Notes: generated by a model from the letters alone, not told the origin. 64,000 nucleotides of DNA from Streptomyces sp. NRRL WC-3626 (GCF_000718785.1 NZ_JOCA01000003.1:310001-374000), one strand, 5' to 3'. Positions 1 through 9,442 are shown, counted from the first letter of the stretch. Numbers and translations: made by a program.

Positions 1-489
1 GGCGGTGTGGGAGTCCGGCGCCAGCAGGTCCTCGGCGGGGGCGAGGATGTCGGGGACCTCCATGTGCAGCTTCGGGTATGCCGGCTCCTGGTTGAAGCCG
101 AATGTCTGCTCGACGGCGTACACGGTGCCGGGGGCGGCGTCACGCAGCAGCCGTACGGCGTCCAGGGCGTTCTTCCGGGGCAGCTCGCGCACCTTCACGA
201 AGCGGTGCGCCCCGGGACCGCCGTGCAGATCGACGACAGCCGCGCCGTTGCCGCAGATGGCGAGGCCGTGACCGTGGACGTGGTCGCTGACCACGTCCAT
301 CCAGCGGGCCGGGCGGCCGGTGACGAAGAAGACCTCGACACCCGCCTCCTCCGCCGCGGCGAGCGCGGCGACGGTGCGCGGGGACACCGACTTGTCGTCG
401 CGCAGCAGGGTGCCGTCGAGGTCGGTGGCGATGAGCCGTACAGGAGTGGCGGCTGCCTGGGTCTCGGGCTGTCGGGTCGCTGAGGTCAC
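1..489 (-). CDS. HAD-superfamily (Cof-like) hydrolase, C-terminus cut by window edge
   Basis: Partial gene: only the first 163 codons are inside the window. It reads from GTG at 489 and stays open to base 1. The N-terminus carries the HAD nucleophile motif DLDGTL (residues 22-27) and then the Cof-type continuation ([13 protein letters not shown]), so it is probably a sugar- or cofactor-phosphate phosphatase with a C2 cap. A second, complete Cof-type HAD protein lies at 8639-9442 and shares the ATDLDGTLL block, so the two look like paralogues. Substrate cannot be told from sequence. The start is chosen because an in-frame upstream alternative with a better ribosome site was not seen. Confidence 0.8.
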   Translation of the reverse strand, partial: MTSATRQPETQAAATPVRLIATDLDGTLLRDDKSVSPRTVAALAAAEEAGVEVFFVTGRPARWMDVVSDHVHGHGLAICGNGAAVVDLHGGPGAHRFVKVRELPRKNALDAVRLLRDAAPGTVYAVEQTFGFNQEPAYPKLHMEVPDILAPAEDLLAPDSHTA

Positions 490-593
490 CCGGCCATTGT
501 CCCGCATATGCCCGCACGGCCGTGCGGGGCCCCGCACATCTGAGTGGTTACCGTCGTCACCGGCGGCCCCCGCCGCACGCTCGTCCACCCGGA

Positions 594-1496
594 TCACCGC
601 AGCTGCGCCGGTGCCTCCATGGCGATCCGTTCGAAGACCTTCTGGTCGGCGGCGAAGTCCGAGTCCGGGATCGGCCAGTGGATCACGATCTCGGTGAATC
701 CCAGGGCGGCGTGGCGGCCCGCGAAGTCGACGAACGCGTCCAGCGACTCCAGCGGCCGGCCCCGGTCCGGGGTGAACCCGGTCAGCAGGATCTTGTCCAG
801 CTCGGTCACGTCCCGGCCGAGCTCGGCGCAGGCGTCGGCCAGCTTCTCCGCCTGGCCCCGAATGGCCTGAACCGACTGCTCGGGCGTGCCGTCCTCGAAC
901 AGCCGGGGGTCGCCCGTCGTCACCCATGCCTGACCGTGCCGGGCCGCGAGCCGCAGCCCGCGCGGCCCGGTGGCCGCCACGGCGAACGGCAGCCGGGGCC
1001 GCTGCACACAGCCCGGGATGTCGCGTGCCTCGTGCGCCGCGTAGAAGTCGCCCTCGTACGACACCGAGTCCTCGGTGAGCAGCCGGTCGAGCAGGGGAAC
1101 GAACTCGGCGAAGCGGTCGGCGCGCTCGCGGGGCGTCCACGGCTCCTGGCCGAGCGCCGTGGCGTCGAAGCCGGTGCCGCCCGCCCCTATCCCCAGCGTG
1201 ACCCGCCCGCCGGAGATGTCGTCGAGGGAGATGAGCTCCTTGGCGAGGGTCACCGGATGCCGGAAGTTCGGCGAGGTCACCAGGGTGCCCAGCCGCATCC
1301 GCTCGGTGACGCCCGCGGCGGCGGTCAGGGTCGGTACGGCGCCGAACCAGGGTCCGTCCCGGAAGGTACGCCAGGACAGATGGTCGTAGGTGTACCCGGA
1401 GTGGAAGCCGAGTTCCTCGGCACGCACCCACGCCGAACGGCTGCCTTCGTGCCAGCGGCGATAGGGGAGGATCACGGTGCTCAGACGCAGGCTCAT
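594..1496 (-). CDS. LLM-class (luciferase-like, F420/FMN) oxidoreductase
   Basis: A 300-residue bacterial-luciferase-like TIM-barrel protein. The start [15 protein letters not shown], the central block [32 protein letters not shown] split across two helices, and GIGAGG are typical of LLM-class oxidoreductases that use F420 or FMN. In actinomycetes these are mostly F420-dependent; the substrate is unknown. I start at ATG 1496. A 14-codon upstream extension from 1538 would begin MFHVKR, but those codons are simply the parS sequence read through, so the extension is probably not translated. The gene stands alone between the HAD gene and a small conserved gene. Confidence 0.82.
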   Translation of the reverse strand: MSLRLSTVILPYRRWHEGSRSAWVRAEELGFHSGYTYDHLSWRTFRDGPWFGAVPTLTAAAGVTERMRLGTLVTSPNFRHPVTLAKELISLDDISGGRVTLGIGAGGTGFDATALGQEPWTPRERADRFAEFVPLLDRLLTEDSVSYEGDFYAAHEARDIPGCVQRPRLPFAVAATGPRGLRLAARHGQAWVTTGDPRLFEDGTPEQSVQAIRGQAEKLADACAELGRDVTELDKILLTGFTPDRGRPLESLDAFVDFAGRHAALGFTEIVIHWPIPDSDFAADQKVFERIAMEAPAQLR

Positions 1497-1522
1497 GGCA
1501 CCGAGCCTATGCGCCCCAGGGC

Positions 1523-1536
1523 GTTTCACGTGAAAC
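1523..1536. other. parS centromere site (ParB binding)
   Basis: Perfect 14-bp palindrome GTTTCACGTGAAAC, the parS consensus recognised by ParB in Streptomyces and most bacteria. It sits just upstream of the oxidoreductase start. A second identical copy lies at 13339-13352. In Streptomyces such sites cluster around oriC and nucleate the ParB-DNA complex for chromosome segregation. Confidence 0.93.
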
Positions 1537-1571
1537 ATTCGCCCCGGGGCACGTCCGTCGCCGTGCCCCCG

Positions 1572-2030
1572 TCACCGCACGCGCCCGCTCAGCCACGGGG
1601 TGAGGACGATCATGGGGATGAACTCCTTGTGGGTCCGGTCTCCCGGCATCGGCACGATCAGGAAGTAGCCCGGAGGGAAGCGGCGTGCCCTGACGTGGGC
1701 CAGTCCGTCGAACAGGGAGCGCAGGAAGGCGGGCACGTCGTCGCGGGGGACGTCGGGACACTCCACGCCCTCGACGTCGATCAGCGCGTCGTCCTCGGGA
1801 TAGAGCCGCACGCTCACCCGGGGCAGCCCGCCGAACTCGACGAAGGCCTCATGGGGGAAGGAGCCGTCCGGGTCGGTGGTGACGCCGACGCCCGCCGCGG
1901 TGCGGCGCGAGGTCAGGTCCGCGCCGATGTCGTGAGTGACGTCGATCTCGCGCCCGAAGGTGTCGGCGAGCGCCCGGAGCGCGGTGACGGCGGCCTCGGT
2001 GGTGGGCAGGTGGTCCATACCGCCGATCAT
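1572..2030 (-). CDS. conserved hypothetical protein, 152 aa
   Basis: Unrecognised soluble protein with no signal peptide or membrane segment. It begins [15 protein letters not shown] and contains an acidic middle section and a hydrophobic segment near [13 protein letters not shown]. The codon use is strongly GC-third-position biased, so it is a real gene. The start at 2030 has GAAGG a few bases upstream and follows the kptA stop by 7 bases, so the two are probably cotranscribed. The tight linkage to an RNA 2'-phosphotransferase is the only functional hint. An alternative start is the ATG four codons in. Confidence 0.7.
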   Translation of the reverse strand: MIGGMDHLPTTEAAVTALRALADTFGREIDVTHDIGADLTSRRTAAGVGVTTDPDGSFPHEAFVEFGGLPRVSVRLYPEDDALIDVEGVECPDVPRDDVPAFLRSLFDGLAHVRARRFPPGYFLIVPMPGDRTHKEFIPMIVLTPWLSGRVR

Positions 2031-2037
2031 GCGGCCT

Positions 2038-2586
2038 TCAGCGGCTCCCGGGAAAGCGCAGATACCGGCTCGGTACCGCCCGGGTCAGCCATACGCCGTT
2101 CGCGCTCACATGGAAGACATGCCCGTCGCGGTGCATGGCGCCGGTGTCCACGGAGAGCACCACGGGGCGGCCCCGACGGGCCCCCACACGGGTCGCCGTC
2201 TCGCGGTCGGCGGAGAGGTGCACATCATGCCGGTTCATCGGCCGCAGCCCCTCGGCGCGGATCGACTCCAGGTTCCCGGCGACGGTGCCGTGGTACAGGT
2301 ACGGCGGCGGGGTGGCCACCGGCAGCCCGAGGTCGACCTCGACGCTGTGGCCCTGACTGGCGCGGATCCGTGTGCCCTCGACGGCGAAGCGCCGCTTGTC
2401 GTTGGCGGCGACGACATGGTCCAGCTCCTCCCGGGTGAACCGGAAGCCGTGCGCGGTCGCCGCGGCGATCAGCGTCTCGATCTCGACCCAGCCGCCCTCG
2501 TCGAGGGTGAGGCCGATCCTCGCCGGCTGATGGCGCAGATGTTTGGAAAGGTACTTCGACACCTTCACGGTGCGTCTTTCGTCCAT
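2038..2586 (-). CDS. kptA: RNA 2'-phosphotransferase (Tpt1/KptA family)
   Basis: 182 residues, the usual length for bacterial KptA. The family removes a 2'-phosphate from RNA by transfer to NAD+. Recognisable blocks in order are KYLSKHLRH near residue 11, RASQGHS in the middle, YHGT, and MNRHDVHLS, followed by the C-terminal NGVWLT segment. In eukaryotes the enzyme completes tRNA splicing. Most bacteria have no known 2'-phosphorylated substrate, so the role here is uncertain. It is the first gene of a two-gene unit with the 1572-2030 protein. A group of DnaA-box-like sequences lies directly upstream (2643-2724). Confidence 0.9.
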   Translation of the reverse strand: MDERRTVKVSKYLSKHLRHQPARIGLTLDEGGWVEIETLIAAATAHGFRFTREELDHVVAANDKRRFAVEGTRIRASQGHSVEVDLGLPVATPPPYLYHGTVAGNLESIRAEGLRPMNRHDVHLSADRETATRVGARRGRPVVLSVDTGAMHRDGHVFHVSANGVWLTRAVPSRYLRFPGSR

Positions 2587-2642
2587 CCGTCCAGAGTGCC
2601 GGGAGAGACGCGTGTCACGCGATCGATTTAGCCGCAGAGGTT

Positions 2643-2724
2643 TGATCCACAGTCAAGTAGGGTTATCCACAGGCTGATTGCCGTGTGTTGTGGACAACTG
2701 GTCCCCAGCGGCCCGTTGTTCACA
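2643..2724. promoter_or_regulatory. group of four DnaA-box-like 9-mers
   Basis: Within 82 bases lie TGATCCACA (2643-2651), TTATCCACA (2663-2671), TGTGGACAA (2689-2697, the perfect Streptomyces box TTGTCCACA on the minus strand) and TTGTTCACA (2716-2724, overlapping the end of the next gene). This is a high density for 72% GC DNA. The gap is the kptA promoter region. Confidence 0.6.
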
Positions 2725-4507
2725 TCGGCGGTTTCACCCGCGCGATCCTCCGCAGCGCTCCCGGCATCCACCGCGCCAGCGCATACGCCGTCCGCGCCTC
2801 CGGCGTGACCGGTACCACCGCCTCGTCGCGTGCCACCGCCCGCAGGATCGCGGCCGCGACCTTCTCCGGCGGATAGTTCCGCAGCCCGTACAGGCGCGCC
2901 GCCCGCTTCCGCAGCCGCCGCTCCTCCTCGGCGTCCACGCCCGCGAAGCGCGCGGTGGAGGTGATGGGCGTGTTGACGAACCCCGGGCAGATCGCCGTCA
3001 CGCCGATGTCCCGGTCCGCCAGCTCCGCCCGCAGGCACTCGCTGAGCATCAGCACCGCCGCCTTCGAGGTGCTGTAGGCGGGCAGCGCCCTGGACGGCTG
3101 GAACGCCGCCGCCGAAGCCACGTTGACGATGTGGCCGCCCTGCCCGCGCTCGGCCATCAGCCGCCCGAACAGCCGGCAGCCGTGGATCACTCCCCACAGA
3201 TTGACGTCGAGGACCTCCTTCCACTCCCGAGGTGTCGTATCGAAGAAGGAACCGCCCAGCCCGATGCCCGCGTTGTTCACCAGCACGTCCACGACGCCGT
3301 ACTCGGCGGTGACCCGCTCGGCGAGCATCTCCATGGCCTGCCCGTCCGAGACGTCCGCCGTTTCTGCCCAGGCGGCGGCCGCGCCGCGCTCGCGGGCTTG
3401 ATCCGCGGTACGGGCCGCGGCCTCCGCGTCCCGGTCCACGGCCAGCACGCGCGCGCCCGCCTCCGCGAACGCCAGCGCGGTCGCCCGCCCGATGCCGCTG
3501 CCCGCCCCCGTGACCAGGACCAGCTGCCCGCCGAAGCGGTCGGCGTACGGGCCGGGAGCCGTCACCTCCGACGTGCCGCCCTCCACGGATCTCACGAACT
3601 CGCCGATCCACGACGCCAGCAGGTCCGGGCGGGTGCGCGGTATCCAGTGCCGGGCCGGCAGCGTCCGCCGGGTCAGCCGCGGCGCCCAGCGCTCCAGATC
3701 CTCGTAGAGCCGCTCGGAGAGGAACGCGTCGTCCAGCGGCGTGATGAGCTGCACGGGCGCGTGCGCGTGGGCGTCCGCGCGGGGGCGGCGCAGCCGGGAG
3801 CGCACATTGTCCCGGTAGAGCCAGGCGCCGTGGGCCGCGTCCGACGGCAGGGAGGGGGCCGGGTAGCCGCCGTCGCCGGGAACCTTCTCGAGGCGCTCCA
3901 GGACGCGCGGCCAGTGCCGGCCGAGCGGGCCGCGCCAGGCGAGTTCGGGCAGCACCGGTGTGTGCAGCAGATACACGTACCAGGACTTGGCGCCCTGCCC
4001 CAGCAGCTGGCCGACCCGGCGCGGGGTGGGCCGCTTCAGACGGGCGCCGATCCAGTGTCCGAAGTGGTCCAGCGACGGCCCCGACATCGACGTGAAGGAG
4101 GCGATCCGTCCCGCGGCGCGCCGCACCGTGACGAACTCCCAGGCCTGTACCGAGCCCCAGTCGTGCCCCACCAGATGCACCGGCCGGTCCGGGCTGACCG
4201 CGTCGACGACCGCCAGGAAGTCGTCGGTCAGCTTCTCCAGGGTGAACCCGCCGCGCAGCGGGCTCGGCGCCGTGGACCGGCCGTGGCCCCGGACGTCGTA
4301 CGCCACGACGTGGAACCGCTCGGCGAGCCGGGACGCGACCTCGGACCACACCTCCTTGCTGTCCGGGTAGCCGTGCACCAGCACGACCGTCGGCCGCCCG
4401 CTCTCCCCCAGCTCCGCGACGCACAGCTCGACACCGCCCGTACGCACCAGGCGCTCCCTGGCCTTCGCCCACACCGTCCCCGACAAGCCGTCACCCCCCG
4501 TGGTCAT
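2720..4507 (-). CDS. alpha/beta-hydrolase / short-chain dehydrogenase fusion protein
   Basis: 595 residues with two enzymes in one chain. Residues about 20-305 are an epoxide-hydrolase-like alpha/beta hydrolase: oxyanion motif HGYP (45-48) and nucleophile context GHDWG with Asp116. Residues about 325-590 are a classical SDR: TGAGSGIG (333-340), NNAG (411-414) and the catalytic YSTSK (Tyr478, Lys482). Such SDR family oxidoreductases with an N-terminal hydrolase occur widely in actinomycetes and mycobacteria; their substrates are generally unknown. The ATG at 4507 is the first good start. Transcribed divergently from the ABC operon at 4703. Confidence 0.9.
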   Translation of the reverse strand: MTTGGDGLSGTVWAKARERLVRTGGVELCVAELGESGRPTVVLVHGYPDSKEVWSEVASRLAERFHVVAYDVRGHGRSTAPSPLRGGFTLEKLTDDFLAVVDAVSPDRPVHLVGHDWGSVQAWEFVTVRRAAGRIASFTSMSGPSLDHFGHWIGARLKRPTPRRVGQLLGQGAKSWYVYLLHTPVLPELAWRGPLGRHWPRVLERLEKVPGDGGYPAPSLPSDAAHGAWLYRDNVRSRLRRPRADAHAHAPVQLITPLDDAFLSERLYEDLERWAPRLTRRTLPARHWIPRTRPDLLASWIGEFVRSVEGGTSEVTAPGPYADRFGGQLVLVTGAGSGIGRATALAFAEAGARVLAVDRDAEAAARTADQARERGAAAAWAETADVSDGQAMEMLAERVTAEYGVVDVLVNNAGIGLGGSFFDTTPREWKEVLDVNLWGVIHGCRLFGRLMAERGQGGHIVNVASAAAFQPSRALPAYSTSKAAVLMLSECLRAELADRDIGVTAICPGFVNTPITSTARFAGVDAEEERRLRKRAARLYGLRNYPPEKVAAAILRAVARDEAVVPVTPEARTAYALARWMPGALRRIARVKPPM

Positions 4508-4587
4508 GACTGCGCTACGTGTCCGTAACGTGACACCGGCGAATCTCGCAGCCGGTCGTCCCCGGCGTCAATAGCGGGTCTCCCGGC

Positions 4588-4596
4588 TGTGGATAA
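4588..4596 (-). promoter_or_regulatory. single DnaA-box-like site
   Basis: TGTGGATAA (complement TTATCCACA, one mismatch from TTGTCCACA) in the divergent intergenic region between the fusion enzyme and the ABC operon. Confidence 0.35.
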
Positions 4597-4702
4597 CTCC
4601 CGGCAAGGGGATTCCCCTACGGGCCCGTACGACTCCAGACGGACCCCAAGACGGCTCTCCGGTCTGACGACCGCAGTGGTACGGGTCACTACCGTCGTGG
4701 AT

Positions 4703-5695
4703 GTGACTGTGATCGCGACCGAAAGCCTGAGCAAGCGGTTCCCCCGGGTGACCGCGCTTGACCGGCTCTCCGTGGACGTCGGGCCCGGTGTGACCGGACT
4801 CGTCGGAGCCAATGGAGCCGGCAAGTCCACACTGATCAAGATCCTTCTGGGTCTGTCCCCCGCCACCGAGGGCCGCGCCGAAGTGCTCGGCCTCGATGTC
4901 GCCACGAAGGGCGCCGCCATCCGCGAACGGGTCGGCTACATGCCGGAACACGACTGCCTGCCGCCGGACGTCTCGGCCACCGAGTTCGTCGTCCACATGG
5001 CGCGCATGTCGGGCCTGCCGCCCACCGCCGCGCGGGAGCGCACCGCGGACACCCTGCGCCATGTCGGCCTGTACGAGGAGCGCTACCGCCCCATCGGCGG
5101 CTACTCCACCGGCATGAAGCAGCGCGTGAAGCTCGCGCAGGCCCTGGTCCACGACCCCCAGCTGGTCTTCCTGGACGAGCCCACCAACGGACTCGACCCG
5201 GTCGGCCGCGACGAGATGCTGGGCCTGATCCGCCGCATCCACACCGACTTCGGCATCTCGGTCCTGGTCACCTCCCACCTGCTGGGCGAACTGGAGCGCA
5301 CCTGCGACCACGTCGTCGTGGTCGACGGCGGCAAGCTGCTGCGCTCCAGCTCCACCACGGACTTCACCCAGACGACCACGACCCTCGCCATCGAGGTCAC
5401 CGACACCGACGAGCACCCCGACGGCACCCGCGCGGTGCGCGACGCGCTCCACGCGCGCGGGGTGACCGTCGAGGACGGCAGCGGCCTGCCGGGCGCCGGA
5501 CACATCCTGCTGCTCACCGCGCAGGGCGAGGACACCTACGACCTGGTCCGCGACGTCATCGCGGACCTCGGCCTCGGCCTGGTGCGCATGGAACAGCGCC
5601 GGCACCACATCGCCGAGGTCTTCAAGGACAGCGACGAGAACAGTGACCGGAACAACGGCGAGCAGCGGAAGGAGGCGGTCGGCCATGGCAACTGA
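4703..5695 (+). CDS. ABC transporter ATP-binding protein
   Basis: About 330 residues. Walker A is GANGAGKST near residue 37, the signature region has the variant YSTGMKQRVKLAQAL, and Walker B is LVFLDEPTNGLDP; the DrrA/CcmA-type C-terminal extension follows. This is the energising subunit of an exporter; the next gene supplies the membrane domain. The start is uncertain: GTG at 4703 gives the family-typical VTVIATESLSKRF. No clear ribosome site precedes it, so the transcript may be nearly leaderless, with TCTGAC and CACTAC about 18 bases apart at 4663-4692 as a weak promoter guess. Overlaps the next gene by 11 bases. Confidence 0.9.
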   Translation: MTVIATESLSKRFPRVTALDRLSVDVGPGVTGLVGANGAGKSTLIKILLGLSPATEGRAEVLGLDVATKGAAIRERVGYMPEHDCLPPDVSATEFVVHMARMSGLPPTAARERTADTLRHVGLYEERYRPIGGYSTGMKQRVKLAQALVHDPQLVFLDEPTNGLDPVGRDEMLGLIRRIHTDFGISVLVTSHLLGELERTCDHVVVVDGGKLLRSSSTTDFTQTTTTLAIEVTDTDEHPDGTRAVRDALHARGVTVEDGSGLPGAGHILLLTAQGEDTYDLVRDVIADLGLGLVRMEQRRHHIAEVFKDSDENSDRNNGEQRKEAVGHGN

Positions 5696-6599
5696 GCAGT
5701 CCACGCGGACACCGGCCACTGCGACGGGTGACACCCGTATCCACAACATCGGCTACCGCTCCTACGACGGCCCCCGCCTCGGCCGCTCCTACGCCAGGCT
5801 CTCGCTGTACTCTCAGTCCCTGCGCGGCGCCTACGGCCTCGGCCGCTCGGTGAAGTCCAAGGTGCTGCCGATGCTGCTGTTCGTGGTCATGTGCGTGCCC
5901 GCCGCCATCATGGTGGCCGTCGCCGTCGCCACCAAGGCCAAGGACCTGCCCGTCGACTACACCCGCTACGCGATCATCATGCAGGCCGTCATCAGCCTGT
6001 ACGTCGCCTCGCAAGCACCCCAGTCCGTCTCGCGCGACCTGCGCTTCAAGACCGTACCGCTGTACTTCTCGCGGCCCATCGAGACCGCCGACTACGTCCG
6101 CGCCAAGTTCGCCGCGCTGGCCTCGGCCCTGTTCATCCTCACCGCCGCGCCCCTGCTGGTGCTGTACGTCGGCGCCCTGCTGGCCAAGCTCGACTTCACC
6201 GACCAGACCAAGGGATTCGCGCAGGGACTCGTCTCCGTGGCACTGCTCTCGCTGCTCTTCGCCGGCCTCGGCCTGGTCATCGCCGCCGTCACCCCGCGCC
6301 GGGGCTTCGGCATCGCGGCCGTCATCGCCGTACTGACGATCTCCTACGGCGCCGTCTCCACCCTCCAGGCGATCGCGGAGGTCCAGAACAGCGGCGACGG
6401 CATCGCCTGGATCGGCCTGTTCTCGCCGATCACCCTCATCGACGGCGTGCAGTCCGCCTTCCTGGGCGCGACCTCCGCCTTCCCGGGCGGGGTGGGCCCG
6501 AGCACCGGTGAGGGCGTCGTCTACGTCCTGTTCACCCTCGGCCTGATCGCCGCCTGCTACGGCCTTCTGACCCGCCGCTACCGGAAGGTGGGACTGTGA
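5685..6599 (+). CDS. ABC transporter permease
   Basis: 304 residues, polytopic. A cytoplasmic N-terminus with the IHNIGYRSYDGPRLGR motif common to this actinobacterial permease family is followed by about six hydrophobic helices, the first near residues 62-82. The ATG at 5685 has AAGGAGG about 10 bases upstream, inside the end of the ATPase gene, so translation is probably coupled. Cargo is unknown. It forms the membrane half of the first of two adjacent transporter pairs. Confidence 0.88.
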   Translation: MATEQSTRTPATATGDTRIHNIGYRSYDGPRLGRSYARLSLYSQSLRGAYGLGRSVKSKVLPMLLFVVMCVPAAIMVAVAVATKAKDLPVDYTRYAIIMQAVISLYVASQAPQSVSRDLRFKTVPLYFSRPIETADYVRAKFAALASALFILTAAPLLVLYVGALLAKLDFTDQTKGFAQGLVSVALLSLLFAGLGLVIAAVTPRRGFGIAAVIAVLTISYGAVSTLQAIAEVQNSGDGIAWIGLFSPITLIDGVQSAFLGATSAFPGGVGPSTGEGVVYVLFTLGLIAACYGLLTRRYRKVGL

Positions 6600-7507
6600 C
6601 CACACTCTCCATCGACCACGTCTCCCGCTGGTTCGGCAACGTGGTCGCCGTCAACGACGTCACCATGACCATCGGCCCCGGCGTCACCGGCCTGCTCGGC
6701 CCCAACGGAGCCGGGAAGTCCACCCTCATCAACATGATGGCCGGCTTCCTCGCCCCCTCCACCGGCACCGTCACCCTCGACGGACAGCAGGTGTGGCGCA
6801 ACGAGGCCATCTACAAGCACATCGGCATCGTCCCCGAACGCGAGGCGATGTACGACTTCCTGACCGGGCGTGAATTCGTCGTCGCCAACGCCGAACTCCA
6901 TGGTCTGGGAGCCAAGGCGGCACAGAAGGCGCTCGCCACGGTCGAGATGGAGTACGCGCAGGACCGCAAGATCGCCACGTACTCCAAGGGCATGCGGCAG
7001 CGCGTGAAGATGGCGTCCGCGCTGGTCCACCAGCCGTCGCTGCTCCTCCTCGACGAGCCGTTCAACGGCATGGACCCGCGCCAGCGCATGCAGCTGATGG
7101 ACCTGCTGCGGCGCATGGGCGACGAGGGCCGCACCGTGCTGTTCTCCTCCCACATCCTCGAGGAGGTCGAACAGCTCGCCTGGCACATCGAGGTCGTCGT
7201 CGCCGGCCGGCACGCGGCCAGCGGTGACTTCCGCCGGATCCGCCGTCTGATGACCGACCGGCCGCACCGCTATCTGGTGCGCTCCAGCGACGACCGCGCG
7301 CTCGCGGCCGCGCTGATCGCCGACCCGTCGACGTCCGGCATCGAGGTCGACCAGGCCGAGGGCGCCCTGCTCATCCAGGCCGTCGACTTCGGCCGCTTCA
7401 CCGCCCTGCTGCCGAAGGTCGCCAAGGAACACGGCATCCGGCTGCTCACGGTCTCGCCGTCCGACGAGTCCCTCGAGTCCGTCTTCTCGTATCTCGTCGC
7501 GGCGTAG
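6596..7507 (+). CDS. ABC transporter ATP-binding protein
   Basis: 303 residues. Walker A GPNGAGKST near residue 37, signature variant YSKGMRQRVKMASAL and Walker B LLLLDEPFNGMDP are all present, so it should hydrolyse ATP. It resembles the first ATPase but is clearly a separate paralogue. GTG start overlaps the stop of the permease gene by four bases (GTGA), which implies translational coupling. It pairs with the permease at 7518. Confidence 0.9.
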   Translation: MTTLSIDHVSRWFGNVVAVNDVTMTIGPGVTGLLGPNGAGKSTLINMMAGFLAPSTGTVTLDGQQVWRNEAIYKHIGIVPEREAMYDFLTGREFVVANAELHGLGAKAAQKALATVEMEYAQDRKIATYSKGMRQRVKMASALVHQPSLLLLDEPFNGMDPRQRMQLMDLLRRMGDEGRTVLFSSHILEEVEQLAWHIEVVVAGRHAASGDFRRIRRLMTDRPHRYLVRSSDDRALAAALIADPSTSGIEVDQAEGALLIQAVDFGRFTALLPKVAKEHGIRLLTVSPSDESLESVFSYLVAA

Positions 7508-7517
7508 GAGGCCCAAG

Positions 7518-8237
7518 ATGTACGACCCCACAGTCGCCCGGCTCACCTACCGGGCCCTGCTCGGCCGTCGCCGGGCCCTCATCCTGGGCGCCCTGCCGCT
7601 GCTGCTGATCGCGATCTCCCTGGCCGTGCGCGGCCTCGCGGGCGCCGACGACCAGACCGCGGCGGACGTCCTCGGCGGGCTCGCGCTCGCCACCATGGTG
7701 CCGATCATCGGTGTCATCGCCGGAACCGGGGCCATCGGTCCCGAGATCGACGACGGCTCGGTGGTGTACCTGCTGTCCAAGCCGATCAAGCGGCCGACCA
7801 TCATCTACACCAAGCTGATCGTCGCGATCGCCGTCACCATGGTGTTCTCGGCGGTGCCGACCCTGATCGCGGGCTTCATCCTCAACGGCAACGGCCAGCA
7901 GGTCGCCGTCGCCTACACCGTGGCCGCGCTGGTCGCCTCGATCGCGTACGCGGCGCTCTTCCTGCTGCTGGGCACCGTCTCGCGGCACGCGGTGGTGTTC
8001 GGGCTGGTCTACGCGCTGGTCTGGGAGGCGCTGTTCGGCTCCCTGGTGCCGGGTGCGCGCACGCTGAGCGTTCAGCAGTGGTCGTTGGCGGTGGCGCAGA
8101 AGGTGTCCGGCGGTGAGCTGGTGACCTCGGACGTGGGTCTGACGACGGCGACGGTGCTGCTGGTCGCGGTGACCGTGCTGGCGACCTGGTACGCCGGGCA
8201 GAAGCTGCGGTCGCTGACGCTGGCCGGTGAGGAGTAG
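7518..8237 (+). CDS. ABC transporter permease (ABC-2 type)
   Basis: 239 residues with about six transmembrane segments. It has the hallmark EIDDGSVVYLLSKPIKR loop after the second helix, typical of ABC-2 type membrane proteins that work with DrrA/CcmA-like ATPases. The ATG follows the ATPase stop by 10 bases with AGGAGG just inside the gap. Last gene of the four-gene unit; an imperfect hairpin about 355 bases downstream (8593-8623) may end transcription. Confidence 0.87.
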   Translation: MYDPTVARLTYRALLGRRRALILGALPLLLIAISLAVRGLAGADDQTAADVLGGLALATMVPIIGVIAGTGAIGPEIDDGSVVYLLSKPIKRPTIIYTKLIVAIAVTMVFSAVPTLIAGFILNGNGQQVAVAYTVAALVASIAYAALFLLLGTVSRHAVVFGLVYALVWEALFGSLVPGARTLSVQQWSLAVAQKVSGGELVTSDVGLTTATVLLVAVTVLATWYAGQKLRSLTLAGEE

Positions 8238-8351
8238 GCGGTCCCCGCCGGGTTATTCGGTGGCGTCGGTCTTTTCCGGCGGGCAGAGTGGTTGTGTCCG
8301 CATCGCCGGGAAAGTCCGGCGCCGATTGCCGGGAGGGGAGCGGAGGAGTCC

Positions 8352-8609
8352 ATGCGTGGCATGGCCCGTTCCTTGCAGGGCGGTCCGTGGGGGGCTTCGG
8401 AGCTGCTGCTCCGTCGAGCCCGCCCGCACGGGACCGTCCGGGGCGGCCGCTTCGAGCACGCGTATCTGTGGCGCGTGGGCCGCCCTTCCCTGGTTTCGCC
8501 TCTTCGGAGGCGGTCGCGGAGTCGGGGCGGGTGGGGGTGCGCAGCCCGGTGTTCGCGGGGCGCGCACCCCCATCCGTGCCGTCCTGGGGATACCTCCCCG
8601 GGCCCTTGA
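8352..8609 (+). CDS. doubtful small ORF, 85 aa
   Basis: ATG at 8352 is preceded at good distance by GGAGGAG. The product is Arg/Gly-rich (begins MRGMARSLQGGPWG, includes a pair of late cysteines) and matches nothing I recognise. Third-position GC is only moderately high and drops toward the end, and another frame across the same bases is equally open, so it may be chance. Confidence 0.22.
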   Translation: MRGMARSLQGGPWGASELLLRRARPHGTVRGGRFEHAYLWRVGRPSLVSPLRRRSRSRGGWGCAARCSRGAHPHPCRPGDTSPGP

Positions 8610-8623
8610 GATACCGGGGGAGG
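8593..8623. terminator. candidate bidirectional terminator hairpin
   Basis: Inverted repeat CCTCCCCGG ... CCGGGGGAGG with one bulged base and a 12-base loop, located between the convergent ABC operon and the HAD gene. No T-run, which is common in Streptomyces. Confidence 0.4.
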
Positions 8624-8638
8624 CACGATCGCCCGCAG

Positions 8639-9442
8639 TTATGGCAGAAGGCGTTCCAGGGCCCGGGCGATGCCGTCCTCCTCGTTGGAGGTCGTCACCT
8701 CGTCTGCCACTGACTTCAGGTCCTCGTGGGCGTTGGCCATGGCTACGCCGTGGGCGGACCAGGCGAACATCGGGATGTCGTTGGGCATGTCGCCGAAGGC
8801 GATCGTCTCCGCGGCCTTCACGCCCAGCCTGCGCGCGGCCAGCGACAGGCCCGTGGCCTTCGAGAGGCCGAGCGGGAGCAGTTCGACGATCCCCTCGCCC
8901 GCCATGGTGACGGTGACGAACCCGCCCGCGACCCCGGTGGCCGCCTCGGCGAGCTCGTCCGACGTCAGCCGCGGGTGCTGGATGTACAGCTTGTTCAGCG
9001 GCGCCGTCCACAGGTCGGACGCGTCCGTGAACGGTGTCGCCGGGAGCGCGCCCTTGACCTCGTACCCGGGGCCTACCAGCACATCGCCGTCCAGACCGTC
9101 ACGGCTGGCCGCCAGGTACAGCGGGCCGACCTCCGCCTCGATCTTGGCCAGCGCCACCCCGGCCAGCTGCCGGTCCAGGGTCACCGACGTCAGCAGGCGG
9201 TCCGCTCCGGCGTCGTACACCTGCGCGCCCTGGCCGCAGACGGCGAGTCCCTCGTAGCCGAGGTCCTCGAGTATGGGGCGGGTCCAGGGCACCGCGCGAC
9301 CGGTGACGACGATGTGCGCGGCGCCCGCCGCGGTGGCCGCGGCGAGCGCGTCACGGGTGCGGCGGGAGACCGACTGGTCCTCCCGCAGCAGCGTGCCGTC
9401 GAGGTCCGTGGCGATGAGCCGATAGGGGAAGAGGGTGCTCAC
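8639..9442 (-). CDS. HAD-superfamily Cof-like hydrolase
   Basis: 267 residues. DLDGTL at residues 13-18 gives the nucleophile and acid/base Asp pair, VVTGRA follows as motif II, and [11 protein letters not shown] near the C-terminus is the Mg-binding motif IV. The intervening section is a C2 cap, as in Cof/YbiV phosphatases of phosphosugars or cofactors. GTG at 9442 overlaps the serS stop by four bases (GTGA), so it is translated from the serS mRNA. Physiological substrate unknown. A truncated paralogue lies at the left window edge. Confidence 0.9.
   Translation of the reverse strand: MSTLFPYRLIATDLDGTLLREDQSVSRRTRDALAAATAAGAAHIVVTGRAVPWTRPILEDLGYEGLAVCGQGAQVYDAGADRLLTSVTLDRQLAGVALAKIEAEVGPLYLAASRDGLDGDVLVGPGYEVKGALPATPFTDASDLWTAPLNKLYIQHPRLTSDELAEAATGVAGGFVTVTMAGEGIVELLPLGLSKATGLSLAARRLGVKAAETIAFGDMPNDIPMFAWSAHGVAMANAHEDLKSVADEVTTSNEEDGIARALERLLP

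Larger units (their letters stand above)
8238..8638. other. 401-base gap between convergent genes
   Basis: No clearly coding sequence. A short reading frame at 8352-8609 has a good ribosome site but an unconvincing protein (listed separately). A stem near 8593-8623 may terminate both neighbours. The rest shows no feature I can name. Confidence 0.5.

Noticed and set aside
1497..1538. Upstream start of the LLM oxidoreductase at MFHVKR
   Set aside because: The codons are the parS palindrome. The family starts at MSLRLSTV, 14 codons later.
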